Shown here: positions 7,615 through 15,657 of the stretch, in pieces | Position numbering within the stretch: the first letter of the stretch is position 1 | How the letters are laid out: each line of letters begins with the position of its first letter | Position numbers and translations under genes: made by a program | NCBI GenBank assembly: GCA_039738635.1 | Contig: JBCLLN010000001.1 | Location: forward strand, 1-64,000 | Length of the DNA: 64,000 nucleotides | Reading direction: 5' to 3' | Source of the DNA: JBCLLP01 sp039738635 | GTDB lineage: Bacteria > Patescibacteriota > Saccharimonadia > CAILAD01 > BJGX01 | The notes under the pieces: model-generated | Databases searched by the model: none | What the model was told of the DNA's origin: nothing | Seen by the model: the letters and a program-made list of their open reading frames with translations, nothing else

Positions 7615-8519
7615 ATTCACTGGTTGTGATTGGCCTAGCGATAAGCTTGCTAGCTAGTAATGGACTAGGCGTGCTTAAGTCATTAGGTAGTGAAATCAGT
7701 AAACCCCAACCTAGCACCTCTCACATAATTCCATTTGAGGGAGCGAATTACACGCCAGCCCCAACTCTCAATCAAGATAGTAAGCCGTATAATAGCTTGG
7801 CTTTTTCGGCCATCATCTATGATGTAGACTCTGGGGTTATATTATACCAAAAGGATCCTAATGCTCAACACCCAATCGCTTCAATTACTAAGCTAATGAC
7901 CGCCTTGGTTATTATGGACTCTCATAAGCCCGACGAGGTAATCTCGATAGGTGATATACCAACGCTGGGATTAGAGGATCAAAAATTAGGCATCAAGCAA
8001 GGCGAGAAGTTTATACTCTCAGATTTATTAAAAGCTCTGCTAATATATTCCGCTAATGATGTCGCCAATGCTCTAGCCATCTATGATAGTGGGTCCTTAG
8101 CGCAGTTTTCTGAGAAAATGAATAATAAAGCTCGTGACTGGGGGCTAACTAATACTAGCTACCTCAACCCCTCAGGCCTAGATCAAGACGGCCAGTACAG
8201 TAGCGCGCGCGATGTAGTAACGATTGCCAACCTACTTGTTACCAATAAGACCTTTACCGATATCGTTAAGACAGCCAATACTCAAATTACTAACTCCGAT
8301 GGTAAGGTGTATGCCATAACTACTACCAATAAAATTCTAGGGCAGGGTGGTGTTATAGGCATCAAAACAGGCACTACCCTGGCTGCTGGGCTGTGCCTAG
8401 TAACGCTAGCCGAGAACAATGGTCATCGCATCATCTCTGTCGTTATTGACAGCCCAGACCGTTTCCAAGAAAGCAAAAGTATGATAGACTGGGCGTTCCG
8501 TAATTATATTTGGCAATAA
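7611..8519 (+). CDS. D-alanyl-D-alanine carboxypeptidase (PBP5/DacA-like)
   Basis: A 302-residue serine DD-peptidase (peptidase S11). A GTG start at 7611 overlaps the upstream stop (GTGA) and opens a hydrophobic N-terminal signal/anchor (about 2-21). The active-site motifs are SITK (serine nucleophile), SAND (SxN) and KTGTT. It trims the terminal D-Ala of peptidoglycan pentapeptides outside the membrane. It lacks the long C-terminal domain of larger PBP5 proteins. Its presence indicates a peptidoglycan wall, consistent with the dcw cluster later in the window. Confidence 0.9.
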   Translation: MNSLVVIGLAISLLASNGLGVLKSLGSEISKPQPSTSHIIPFEGANYTPAPTLNQDSKPYNSLAFSAIIYDVDSGVILYQKDPNAQHPIASITKLMTALVIMDSHKPDEVISIGDIPTLGLEDQKLGIKQGEKFILSDLLKALLIYSANDVANALAIYDSGSLAQFSEKMNNKARDWGLTNTSYLNPSGLDQDGQYSSARDVVTIANLLVTNKTFTDIVKTANTQITNSDGKVYAITTTNKILGQGGVIGIKTGTTLAAGLCLVTLAENNGHRIISVVIDSPDRFQESKSMIDWAFRNYIWQ

Positions 8520-8520
8520 A

Positions 8521-9843
8521 ATGAAAACATTATCAAGAGTAATAATTGTAGGCCAACCAAATGTTGGCAAAAGCGTGCTATTTAACCGCCTGACTCATAG
8601 TAATCGGGCGATCACTTCGCATGTCCCCCATACTACCCGCGACCAAAATCGTGGAGTGGTTAATTATAATGATATTCAATTTGAACTCATTGATAGCGCC
8701 GGGTTTGCTAAATCTGCCGATGAGATAAGTAAGCTAGCTATATCACTAATCGCGTCAGCTATCGCCACTAGTGAGCTTGTAATATTCGTGGCGGACGGAA
8801 CGGGTGAGTTAAATAATAACGATATGCGCCTAGCCAAGCTAGTGCTAAAAAGTGGGCTACCAACTATCCTGGCAATTAATAAGCTTGATAAAAAGGAATT
8901 TCGTCCAGAGCCTAGCTACTACCGACGACTCGGGTTTGAGAATATACTGCAAATTTCAGCCCAGAACGGCATTGCAATTAATGAGTTGCTGGACGAGATA
9001 ACCAGTAAAATCCCTCGCAAAAAACAATCTAAGACAGTTGATACTATAAAAGTTGCCTTGCTTGGTAGGCCCAATGTTGGCAAGAGTGCGCTACTAAATG
9101 CCATGGCCAAAGAAGACATCGCACTAGTCAGTGATATAGCCGGAACAACCAGAGATGTCAATTCGGCAACGGTCAAATACCAAGACAGTATCATTGAATT
9201 CCACGATACTGCTGGGCTTAGACGGCGGGGGAAAATTAGTGCTGGCATAGAGTTTTTCTCTGCTACGCGTAGTAAGTCAGCTATTGAAAAATCCGATATC
9301 TGCCTGGTGTTAATTGATGCGATTGATATGGTGACTAATCAAGATGAGCATATCATTGGGATGGTCAAGGAGGCTAAAAAGGCGCTTATAATAGTAGTTA
9401 CCAAGTGGGACGCCATAGAGGATAAGGATGATAATTTATTACAAGAGCTATCCTATAAGATTACCGGAAAGCTTCAGTATGTATGGTGGGCTCCGCTGAT
9501 ATTCACCTCAGCAGTTGATTCCCAGAATCTAGAGAAATTAAAGAAAATCATCATTACCATTAACGGCCGGCTCCAAACAAAATTGCCGACTACCAAGCTC
9601 AATGAGGTTTTAGTTTCGGCGGTCAATAAACAGCCCCCCGTAACTACCAAGGGCTTCCACGCCAAGCTTAATTATATAACCCAGACCGGTTCGAACCCGC
9701 TAGAGCTAACTATATTTGGTACACACCCGGAGTTAATTCACTTTAGCTATCAAAGATATATGGAAAACCAGCTTCGCAAAAATTTTGAGCTAACTGGAAT
9801 ACCACTAACTATAGTATTCAAGAGTAAATATAAGGATAAATAG
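8521..9843 (+). CDS. der: Ribosome biogenesis GTPase Der (EngA)
   Basis: A 440-residue protein with two tandem G domains and a KH-like C-terminal domain, acting in 50S subunit maturation. Domain 1 has GQPNVGKSVLFNRL and NKLD; domain 2 (from about residue 178) has GRPNVGKSALLNAM, DIAGTTRD, DTAGLRRRGKI and TKWD. Length is normal for Der. It starts 1 base after the upstream stop with no clear Shine-Dalgarno, so translation probably depends on coupling. Confidence 0.96.
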   Translation: MKTLSRVIIVGQPNVGKSVLFNRLTHSNRAITSHVPHTTRDQNRGVVNYNDIQFELIDSAGFAKSADEISKLAISLIASAIATSELVIFVADGTGELNNNDMRLAKLVLKSGLPTILAINKLDKKEFRPEPSYYRRLGFENILQISAQNGIAINELLDEITSKIPRKKQSKTVDTIKVALLGRPNVGKSALLNAMAKEDIALVSDIAGTTRDVNSATVKYQDSIIEFHDTAGLRRRGKISAGIEFFSATRSKSAIEKSDICLVLIDAIDMVTNQDEHIIGMVKEAKKALIIVVTKWDAIEDKDDNLLQELSYKITGKLQYVWWAPLIFTSAVDSQNLEKLKKIIITINGRLQTKLPTTKLNEVLVSAVNKQPPVTTKGFHAKLNYITQTGSNPLELTIFGTHPELIHFSYQRYMENQLRKNFELTGIPLTIVFKSKYKDK

Positions 9844-9845
9844 TT

Positions 9846-9851
9846 TATAAT
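9846..9851 (+). promoter_or_regulatory. -10 box of pth
   Basis: TATAAT ends 6 bases before the ATG at 9858 and lies just after the der stop. Predicted leaderless internal promoter. Confidence 0.45.
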
Positions 9852-9857
9852 TAAGCT

Positions 9858-10412
9858 ATGAAACTAATTGTAGGACTTGGTAACCCAGGCAACGAATACC
9901 ATTTTACTCGCCACAATGCTGGATTTATGGTCATCGACGAGCTTTGCGCGAGATTGAAAGTAGCCACTCAGCCAGCAAAAAAGCTTAAGGCCGATATCTG
10001 CGTAAGTATGCGCGGCGGAGAGACTATCATAATAGTCAAGCCCCAGACCTTTATGAACCTTAGTGGCCAGTGTGTCGCCAAGATTGCTAATTTTTATAAA
10101 ATAAGTACTGATAATATTTGGGTGGTTTCTGATGACCTAGATTTAGACTTTGGAATCGTTAGGGTCAGAGTCGGCGGGAGCAGTGGCGGACATAATGGCC
10201 TAAAGGATATGATCGATAAGTTAGGCGATGGATTCACGCGATTTAGGATAGGAATTGGCAATGATACATTAGCTGGTATTCCCTCCGAGAAGTTTGTCCT
10301 TCAAAAGTTTAGTGCCGGAGAGCTGGAATTGATCCCTAGCATAACCTCTAAGGCTTCAGAAATGCTCTTGGATGCGCTCGATAATGGCATCACACACATC
10401 TCAAAAAAATAG
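9858..10412 (+). CDS. pth: Peptidyl-tRNA hydrolase
   Basis: A 184-residue enzyme that frees tRNA from prematurely released peptidyl-tRNA. The N terminus KLIVGLGNPGNEYHFTRHNAGF holds the catalytic His19 and the substrate-binding Asn. KPQTFMNLSG and SDDLDLDFG (catalytic Asp) are also present, and SSGGHNGLKDM matches the family. Length is typical. It is monocistronic or last in the der operon. An AT-rich imperfect hairpin (ATCAAT...ATTGAT) follows near 10417-10440 and may end transcription. Confidence 0.95.
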   Translation: MKLIVGLGNPGNEYHFTRHNAGFMVIDELCARLKVATQPAKKLKADICVSMRGGETIIIVKPQTFMNLSGQCVAKIANFYKISTDNIWVVSDDLDLDFGIVRVRVGGSSGGHNGLKDMIDKLGDGFTRFRIGIGNDTLAGIPSEKFVLQKFSAGELELIPSITSKASEMLLDALDNGITHISKK

Positions 10413-10452
10413 TACATCAATTTTTATAAAAACCATTGATTATTATTAATAT

Positions 10453-10600
10453 CCACTTTTGCTGGCAAAAGTGGAGCAAAACCACCAGCCACTAGTTCGT
10501 ATCAGAAGCGTTAAAAGTTAATTATCCCTTCCTGTTCTCAGGAACTCGCTCGGATCTTGCAAGCCGAGCTCAGACAGCCTTCGAACGAGGGGTGCTATAA
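10453..10600. other. Hairpin-rich intergenic DNA upstream of element B
   Basis: The gap from 10413 to 10862 holds no gene. This left part has a hairpin CCACTTTTG/CAAAAGTGG (10453-10474) resembling the final hairpin of copy A. A larger stem has arms AAGTTAATTAT and ATAATTAACTT around GC-rich hairpins. It could be part of the same transcript as element B. Confidence 0.4.
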
Positions 10601-10845
10601 TTAACTTCACTTTCTGATTCTCCATGGCTGGCATATAAGCCCCCGACCATCTAAGCAATCAGAAAGATTAAATAAATTGTTTACTTCTGGTTATTTTCAG
10701 CCAAGTCCAGCTCGGCTGGACCGATTCCTTAGGGAATTGTTCTGAAAAAACAGAAAGAAGAATATTATTTGATTGCTTATGTATTGTTTAGCAGTCGGAA
10801 ACCCTTTTGGTTACTTTTAGGGGTATTTAAAAGTAACATAGTATT
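10601..10845. ncRNA. Structured intergenic element, copy B
   Basis: Second copy of the element at 1015-1246. The core at 10601-10631 differs from copy A at one of 31 positions. The enclosing stem is TTTCTGATT (10611-10619) with AATCAGAAA (10657-10665). The last hairpin, GTTACTTTTA/TAAAAGTAAC (10810-10837), differs from copy A by paired changes at both ends, which preserve pairing. As in copy A, an extended -10 promoter follows directly. Spacing from core to last hairpin is 133 bases in A and 145 in B. Confidence 0.5.
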
Positions 10846-10849
10846 GGTA

Positions 10850-10855
10850 TATAAT
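10850..10855 (+). promoter_or_regulatory. -10 box of HAD-like gene
   Basis: TATAAT ends 7 bases before the ATG at 10863, preceded by TTGGTA. Predicted leaderless start. Confidence 0.5.
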
Positions 10856-10862
10856 AGAACCT

Positions 10863-11285
10863 ATGAATATATATTTAGATATCGATGGAGTGCTAATTGA
10901 CTTTGATGGAAATCCAGCTCTTCATGTCGATGAGTTTGTGAAGGCCTGCCTGGATTCTAGCGCCAAGCTTCATTGGCTTTCCACATGGTGCAAGACAAAC
11001 TCCGGCCCAGCCATTAGGCATTTAGCACAGGCCGGAATGAACCCACGGACTACTCATTTGCTTGATAAATACTGCCAGGCCACTAATTGGGACGCCCTAA
11101 AAACAGATGGTATTGACTTTACGGAGCCCTTTTTATGGTTTGACGATCAGGTTTTTGATGCCGAGATAGCCGTATTAACCGCTCATAAGGCACTTGAAAG
11201 CTGGGTTAAAATCGACCTCAGGGCTAATCCTGGCATACTGAGAGATTTAGTGCCTTTTATAAACCCCGGGCTTGCCGGCAAATAA
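10863..11285 (+). CDS. HAD-like hydrolase domain protein
   Basis: A 140-residue protein. It starts NIYLDIDGVLIDFDG, which matches HAD motif I (DxDGV), the nucleophile and acid/base Asp pair. LHWLSTWCK looks like motif II (Thr/Ser), and FLWFDDQVFDAE is like motif IV (DD). No large cap domain is present. Substrate unknown; a small phosphatase or nucleotidase is likely. It stands alone behind its own leaderless promoter and the structured element B. Confidence 0.75.
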   Translation: MNIYLDIDGVLIDFDGNPALHVDEFVKACLDSSAKLHWLSTWCKTNSGPAIRHLAQAGMNPRTTHLLDKYCQATNWDALKTDGIDFTEPFLWFDDQVFDAEIAVLTAHKALESWVKIDLRANPGILRDLVPFINPGLAGK

Positions 11286-11421
11286 TAGATGGGTCCAATT
11301 TGGTTCCACTTTTTGCTTCTGTTTTACTATGAGTTGCAATACGCTTATTCTGTTGCTCCTTAGCCAAATAACCCCACCGCTGCTGATACCGATATGTTTT
11401 GATTACTAACCTAAATATATG

Positions 11422-11427
11422 TATAAT
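11422..11427 (+). promoter_or_regulatory. -10 box of ABC transporter operon
   Basis: TATAAT ends 7 bases before the ATG at 11435 and supports that start over an in-frame ATG at 11399. Confidence 0.5.
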
Positions 11428-11434
11428 TAAGCTT

Positions 11435-12166
11435 ATGATACAAGTAGCAGATGTGGGTAAAATATATGGTAAGGGCGAGAACTTATTTACTGCTCTATAC
11501 AAAATTGACCTAAGCGTTGCTGACGGCTCTACGGTAGCGATAGTTGGTAAGTCTGGCTCTGGCAAATCCACCCTCATGCATATCATGAGTGGCCTAGACC
11601 ACGCCACAAGTGGCGAGGTGGTCATTAATGGTAAGAGCCTAACTGCCATGAAGCCTCGAGAGGTAGATGCATTTAGGGCTACCGAGATGAGCTTTATATT
11701 CCAATCATTTTTTGTAGAAGCTAACCAAACTTGCTACCAAAATGTAATCTTGCCATTAGAGATAGCAAGGGTCAGCAGACGACTGCGAAGAAAGCGGGTG
11801 CTATCAGCACTAACTGCCGTAGGACTAGAAGAAAAAGTAGATACTGATGCCTCCAAGCTATCGGGAGGCCAAATGCAACGTCTGGCCATAGCCAGGGCCA
11901 TAGTCAACAAGCCTAAAATTATCTTCGCCGATGAGCCTACTGGCAATCTAGATAGCTCAACTGGTGAGGTTATAATTAATTTGCTCTTTGACCTCAATAA
12001 AAAACTTGGATGTACACTTGTGGTCGTGACTCACGATAGTGAGTTGGCGGTCCGCTGTAATACTCAGGTCAATATGAAGGATGGCGAGATAGTCAGTCAA
12101 AGTGGTGGTGCTAGCACCGCTCAAGCTAAGGCTAAGAATGTGAATGGGAGCCGTCATGGTAACTAG
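11435..12166 (+). CDS. ABC transporter ATPase, MacB/LolD type
   Basis: A 243-residue ATPase. It has Walker A (GKSGSGKST), a Q loop (FIFQSFF), the signature LSGGQMQRLAIARAI, Walker B (IIFADEPTGNLDS) and an H loop (VVVTHD). DEPTGNLDS is typical of the MacB/LolD/FtsE group, whose members work with FtsX-like permeases as mechanotransducers rather than classic importers. The partner permease overlaps its 3' end. The start at 11435 is chosen because a TATAAT sits just upstream and the family N terminus (IQVADVGKIYGKG) begins there. Confidence 0.92.
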   Translation: MIQVADVGKIYGKGENLFTALYKIDLSVADGSTVAIVGKSGSGKSTLMHIMSGLDHATSGEVVINGKSLTAMKPREVDAFRATEMSFIFQSFFVEANQTCYQNVILPLEIARVSRRLRRKRVLSALTAVGLEEKVDTDASKLSGGQMQRLAIARAIVNKPKIIFADEPTGNLDSSTGEVIINLLFDLNKKLGCTLVVVTHDSELAVRCNTQVNMKDGEIVSQSGGASTAQAKAKNVNGSRHGN

Positions 12167-13532
12167 AGACATAATTCGCCGTTCTGGGCGAAGCCTAAAA
12201 AGTGCTAAGGGGCGTACAATTCTTACAGCCCTAGCAATTGCAGTTGGTACATTCGCTCTAACCCTAACTCTGGCAGCTAGCAATGGCGCTACGGCTTTTG
12301 TAAATAAAATTATCACCGAGAATTTTGACCCAGCGGAGTTATTTGTTGCCGCCGATGAAACGCTCTTTGGCCAAGCCAATAGTACCAAACCAAGGGTTTA
12401 TGACCCTAGCTTTGGTACTACCTCGACGAATGCTGGGACCACGACCCAAATAAAGCGCATTACAGAGGCAGATATTAAGAAGTTGTCTGGTACGGAGGGA
12501 GTTGAAAAAGTGCGGGAAGATATAAGCGTTGCCACCCGCTATATAACTCGTGAGGGCGAGAAAAAATTCGTTGGCACAATTGCAGCCTATAACCCGGCTC
12601 AAAAACCAGAACTACTAGCTGGCGCGACACCGGCTGATTTTGACGGATCTAACGTGATATTACCAGAAGGATTTTTACAATCTCTGGGTTTTGCTAGCCC
12701 CCAAGACGCGATAGGCATACAGCTCATGGTGTCTATCTCCAAATCTCTCTCCCCAGCTCAGCTACAAGCCCAATTAAAAAGTGGTACTTTGCCACAAACG
12801 CCAGAACAGTCTTCCGCCCAGGCCGATAACAATGCCGTGACCGAGGAACTCAAAGTGATTGCTGTGTCTAAAAAGCCAATCACTTCTAGGCCTGGTACCG
12901 AACTTTATTTGATAGTCCCACTGTCTGAGGCAAGGCGACTAAATGACATCACCTCGGAGGGTACTGCTAACTACCGAAAGTATAATTTTGTTCTGGTAAA
13001 AGCCGAGGATGGCAGTGACCCTGCCAAGCTTAAAATAGTACAGCAACGCATTAAAGACCTGGGATACCAAGCCAGAAGCGTCAAGGAAACGCAAGAATTT
13101 TTAACAAACATCATTGGGGTGCTACAAGGGATTGTAGCTGGCTTTGGCTTGATTGCAATTATTGCATCGGTCTTTGGGATAATTAATACTATGTATATAT
13201 CTGTCCTTCAAAGAACCCGTGAGATTGGGCTGATGAAAGCGCTGGGTATGCGTAACCGTGATGTGGGCCGGCTATTTAGGTTTGAAGCGGCCTGGATTGG
13301 ATTTTTGGGTGGGGCCATAGGCTCAGCGGTGGGGGTAGTGCTTGGAATTGCTCTAAACCCATGGATTACCACCAAGCTAGGGCTGGGGGAGGGTAATAAG
13401 CTACTGATATTTATGCCTTTACAAGTATTTATCCTGATAGTGGTACTAATGGTAATTTCAATTCTAGCGGGCTGGTTGCCCTCTCGTAAGGCATCCAGGC
13501 TGGACCCAATAGAGGCTCTGCGGACTGAATAG
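12156..13532 (+). CDS. MacB/FtsX-like ABC transporter permease
   Basis: A 458-residue permease. One N-terminal TM segment (about 19-41) is followed by a long periplasmic-type (MacB_PCD) domain of about 260 residues. A C-terminal FtsX block then has three TM helices, with the hallmark MYISVLQRTREIGLMKALG between the first two and SRKASRLDPIEALR at the end. It pairs with the upstream ATPase. The ATG at 12156 is favoured by GGGAG 5 bases upstream; an in-frame ATG at 12144 is possible. The substrate could be a peptide or lipoprotein, or the unit may be signalling-only. Confidence 0.9.
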   Translation: MVTRDIIRRSGRSLKSAKGRTILTALAIAVGTFALTLTLAASNGATAFVNKIITENFDPAELFVAADETLFGQANSTKPRVYDPSFGTTSTNAGTTTQIKRITEADIKKLSGTEGVEKVREDISVATRYITREGEKKFVGTIAAYNPAQKPELLAGATPADFDGSNVILPEGFLQSLGFASPQDAIGIQLMVSISKSLSPAQLQAQLKSGTLPQTPEQSSAQADNNAVTEELKVIAVSKKPITSRPGTELYLIVPLSEARRLNDITSEGTANYRKYNFVLVKAEDGSDPAKLKIVQQRIKDLGYQARSVKETQEFLTNIIGVLQGIVAGFGLIAIIASVFGIINTMYISVLQRTREIGLMKALGMRNRDVGRLFRFEAAWIGFLGGAIGSAVGVVLGIALNPWITTKLGLGEGNKLLIFMPLQVFILIVVLMVISILAGWLPSRKASRLDPIEALRTE

Positions 13533-13751
13533 ATGCTGGCAGGGCACGCTAAGTTTGCTATTTACTTTTGCTTTCATCTAAAACTGCAATACACTAATCG
13601 CTAGCACGGCTAAAGCCAAATATTCTAAAAAAGCACTGATTGCTGCCAATATATGTTATATACTCTAGAAACCAAGCTAAACAGCTAAAGCTTAACGCAA
13701 GTTGCGTCTGATTCTAGGATTCAAGGCCATTTATTGTTTTGGTTGCATCTG

Positions 13752-13757
13752 CTATAC
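13752..13757 (+). promoter_or_regulatory. -10 element upstream of lemA
   Basis: TATACT in the context TGCTATACT (extended -10), 25 bases before the LemA ATG. This gene, unlike most here, also has a good Shine-Dalgarno (AAGGAG, 13771-13776). The rest of the 250-base gap after 13532 shows no gene. Confidence 0.45.
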
Positions 13758-13782
13758 TTGCTATGTAACAAAGGAGTGGAAT

Positions 13783-14352
13783 ATGGAATGGAATATCTTA
13801 ATAGTGATTTTGGTTGTCGCAGGAGTTTTGTTGCTGGCCGGCGTTGTCATATACAACGGGTTGGTTAAGGCAAGGGTTAGAGTTGACGAGGCCTGGAGCG
13901 ATATTACGATTCAGCTTAAGCGTCGGTTAGATCTGATACCAAACCTGGTTGAAACTGTTAAAGGTTACGCTGGACATGAGAAGAAAGTTTTTGAGAAGGT
14001 AACTGAAACACGCGCCAGTGTCGTTAATGCCAAAGGAGTTGCCGAGACCGCCAAGGCTGATAATATGTTTGAGCAGACACTGAAGAGCCTGTTCATGGTG
14101 GCCGAAGCCTACCCGGACCTAAAAGCAACCGCAAACTTTCAGCAATTACAGGCTGACTTAACAGACACCGAGGACAAAATCCAGGCCGCAAGACGCTTTT
14201 ACAATGGCTCGGCCCGCGACCTGAACACCAAAATACAAGTATTCCCAACCAATATTTTTGCTGGAATGATGGGGTTTAAGGAACGCGAGTTCTTTGAGCT
14301 GGAGGATGCCGAAGTGGCTACTGCCAAAAAACCCGTCGACGTCAAATTCTAG
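13783..14352 (+). CDS. lemA: LemA family protein
   Basis: A 189-residue LemA protein. It has one N-terminal TM helix (about 4-27, short outer end) followed by a helical bundle. Hallmarks are RVDEAWSDITIQLKRRLDLIPNLVETVKGYA and the ending VKF. Function is poorly defined; lemA often sits beside htpX, as here (next gene starts 9 bases later), suggesting a role in membrane protein quality control. The start at 13783 is set by AAGGAG 6 bases upstream; an earlier in-frame ATG at 13702 has no site. GC content looks higher than in neighbours. Confidence 0.92.
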   Translation: MEWNILIVILVVAGVLLLAGVVIYNGLVKARVRVDEAWSDITIQLKRRLDLIPNLVETVKGYAGHEKKVFEKVTETRASVVNAKGVAETAKADNMFEQTLKSLFMVAEAYPDLKATANFQQLQADLTDTEDKIQAARRFYNGSARDLNTKIQVFPTNIFAGMMGFKEREFFELEDAEVATAKKPVDVKF

Positions 14353-14361
14353 GAACGCATA

Positions 14362-15237
14362 ATGTACAAAGAAATATCTGCTAACAAGCGAAAAACAGTA
14401 GTGATGATAGTGCTGTTTGTTTTGATGGTGGGGTCAATGGGGTGGCTTTTTGGCCAGTATACCGGTAGCCCGGCTATTACTCCCTACATTCTGGTTGGCG
14501 CGCTGGTCTACGTGATAATAAGCTACTATAGCGGTGCCAAGCTGGCGCTGGCCATGAATGGCGCCAAGCAGATAGAAAAGCGCGACAACCCACGCCTTTG
14601 GCGCACTGTAGAGAACCTGGCCATTACCGAAGGCCTGCCTATGCCAAAGGTATATATGATAGATGATCCGGCGCCAAACGCCTTTGCCACCGGTCGTAAT
14701 CCGGCAAATGCCTCGGTAGCAGTTACTACCGGACTAATGGATATTTTGGACAATCAGGAGCTCCAGGGCGTAATGGCGCACGAGCTTGGTCATATTAAAA
14801 ATTACGACATGCGCGTCGCGCTGGTAGCTTTTGCCTTGGTGGCCATAGTATCTATTTTGGCCGATATAATGTGGCGGATTAGTTGGTTTGGAGACGGGGA
14901 TGATAATAACAGCAGCCCTTTGATTATGATTTTCGGTATTGTGGCTATTATCTTAGCTCCCCTTATCGCGGCGCTAATTCAAATGGCTATATCGCGCAAG
15001 CGGGAATTTTTGGCTGATGCCACCGGAGCGCTAACAACCCGCTACCCTGATGGCTTGGCCCGAGCTTTAGAAAAGATCGGTAAACATGGCAGTGCTATGC
15101 ACCGCCAAAACCCTTCTACGGCCCACTTCTTTTTTGCCAGCCCGCTGAAGGGCAAAGGTTTGGCTAAGCTGTTCAGTACTCATCCGCCAATAGAAGAACG
15201 AGTCCAACGCCTCCGGGCAATGGGCGACCGGGCCTAA
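14362..15237 (+). CDS. htpX: HtpX membrane zinc metalloprotease
   Basis: A 291-residue M48B peptidase. TM segments lie near residues 12-32, 36-54, 150-172 and 185-212. The zinc motif HELGH (in VMAHELGHIKNYD) and the downstream Glu in SRKREFLADATGA supply the metal ligands. FSTHPPIEERVQRLRAMG is the conserved C terminus. It degrades misfolded membrane proteins, acting with FtsH in known bacteria. It pairs with lemA upstream, presumably as one operon. Confidence 0.94.
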   Translation: MYKEISANKRKTVVMIVLFVLMVGSMGWLFGQYTGSPAITPYILVGALVYVIISYYSGAKLALAMNGAKQIEKRDNPRLWRTVENLAITEGLPMPKVYMIDDPAPNAFATGRNPANASVAVTTGLMDILDNQELQGVMAHELGHIKNYDMRVALVAFALVAIVSILADIMWRISWFGDGDDNNSSPLIMIFGIVAIILAPLIAALIQMAISRKREFLADATGALTTRYPDGLARALEKIGKHGSAMHRQNPSTAHFFFASPLKGKGLAKLFSTHPPIEERVQRLRAMGDRA

Positions 15238-15375
15238 AACCGGTATGTCGATATCCTAGGGTGGCTACTTTTAGGTGACGTCGCGCTGATTTTATAAACT
15301 TATAATTTCTAAAACGCTCCATGCTAGCAATCATGATAGGGGGCTGATAATATAACAACAAAAGAAAAATAAAAT

Positions 15376-15425
15376 AATATAAAAATAAAAAACAGACCAG
15401 CCGTATAAACTCGAACTGATCTGTT
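15376..15425 (-). terminator. Intrinsic terminator of the minus-strand ncRNA
   Basis: Arms 15391-15400 and 15416-15425 (10 bp with one G-U) are followed on the minus strand by a run of T. It may also serve the convergent lemA-htpX operon weakly. Confidence 0.6.
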
Positions 15426-15607
15426 TATTATTCCCTTTAATGCCCCCGTAACGGGATTTAGCGACCGTAAATATATATAAGTAGGACGTGGCGTTAAAGG
15501 GAGTAATCTGCTCGCGAGATCTAAAAGGAGGGTGATTTTTAGATTGGCCTCGCGAAGCAGATTACTCCCTTAAAAAAAGACCGGAAATATGTTCTTATTT
15601 AGGAACG
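15376..15607 (-). ncRNA. Candidate stand-alone structured RNA, minus strand
   Basis: The 420-base gap after htpX holds a complete minus-strand transcription unit: a -35 box TTGACA (15642-15637), a 17-base spacer and TACCAT; a 5' hairpin; then a 3' intrinsic terminator. The 5' hairpin has a perfect 16-bp arm pair (15497-15512 with 15556-15571) plus inner CGCGAG/CTCGCG and ATCTAAA/TTTAGAT. A second hairpin (15433-15444 with 15490-15501, 12 bp with one G-U) shares bases 15497-15501 with the first, so the two exclude each other. No gene follows on this strand, so it is more likely an sRNA than an attenuator. Family not recognised. Confidence 0.6.
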
Positions 15608-15631
15608 ACTAGTATGGTATCACATAAGTAT

Positions 15632-15637
15632 TATAAT
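15632..15637 (+). promoter_or_regulatory. -10 box of dprA, overlapping a divergent promoter
   Basis: Plus-strand TATAAT 20 bases before the dprA ATG. The minus-strand TTGACA of the ncRNA (15642-15637) touches it, so polymerase binding at the two promoters should interfere. Confidence 0.45.
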
Positions 15638-15657
15638 GTCAACACTTTTTACTTCTT

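Noticed and set aside
9685..9705. tRNA-like GGTTCGAACCC
   Set aside because: It lies inside der coding sequence and has no matching acceptor or anticodon stems.
13533..13782. Third copy of the ACTTTTGC hairpin element
   Set aside because: Only a fragment (TTACTTTTGCTTTC near 13562) is similar; no pairing arm or core sequence is present.
15173..15361. 62-codon minus-strand ORF after htpX
   Set aside because: No ribosome site or domain; overlaps the htpX 3' end on the other strand and the ncRNA terminator zone.
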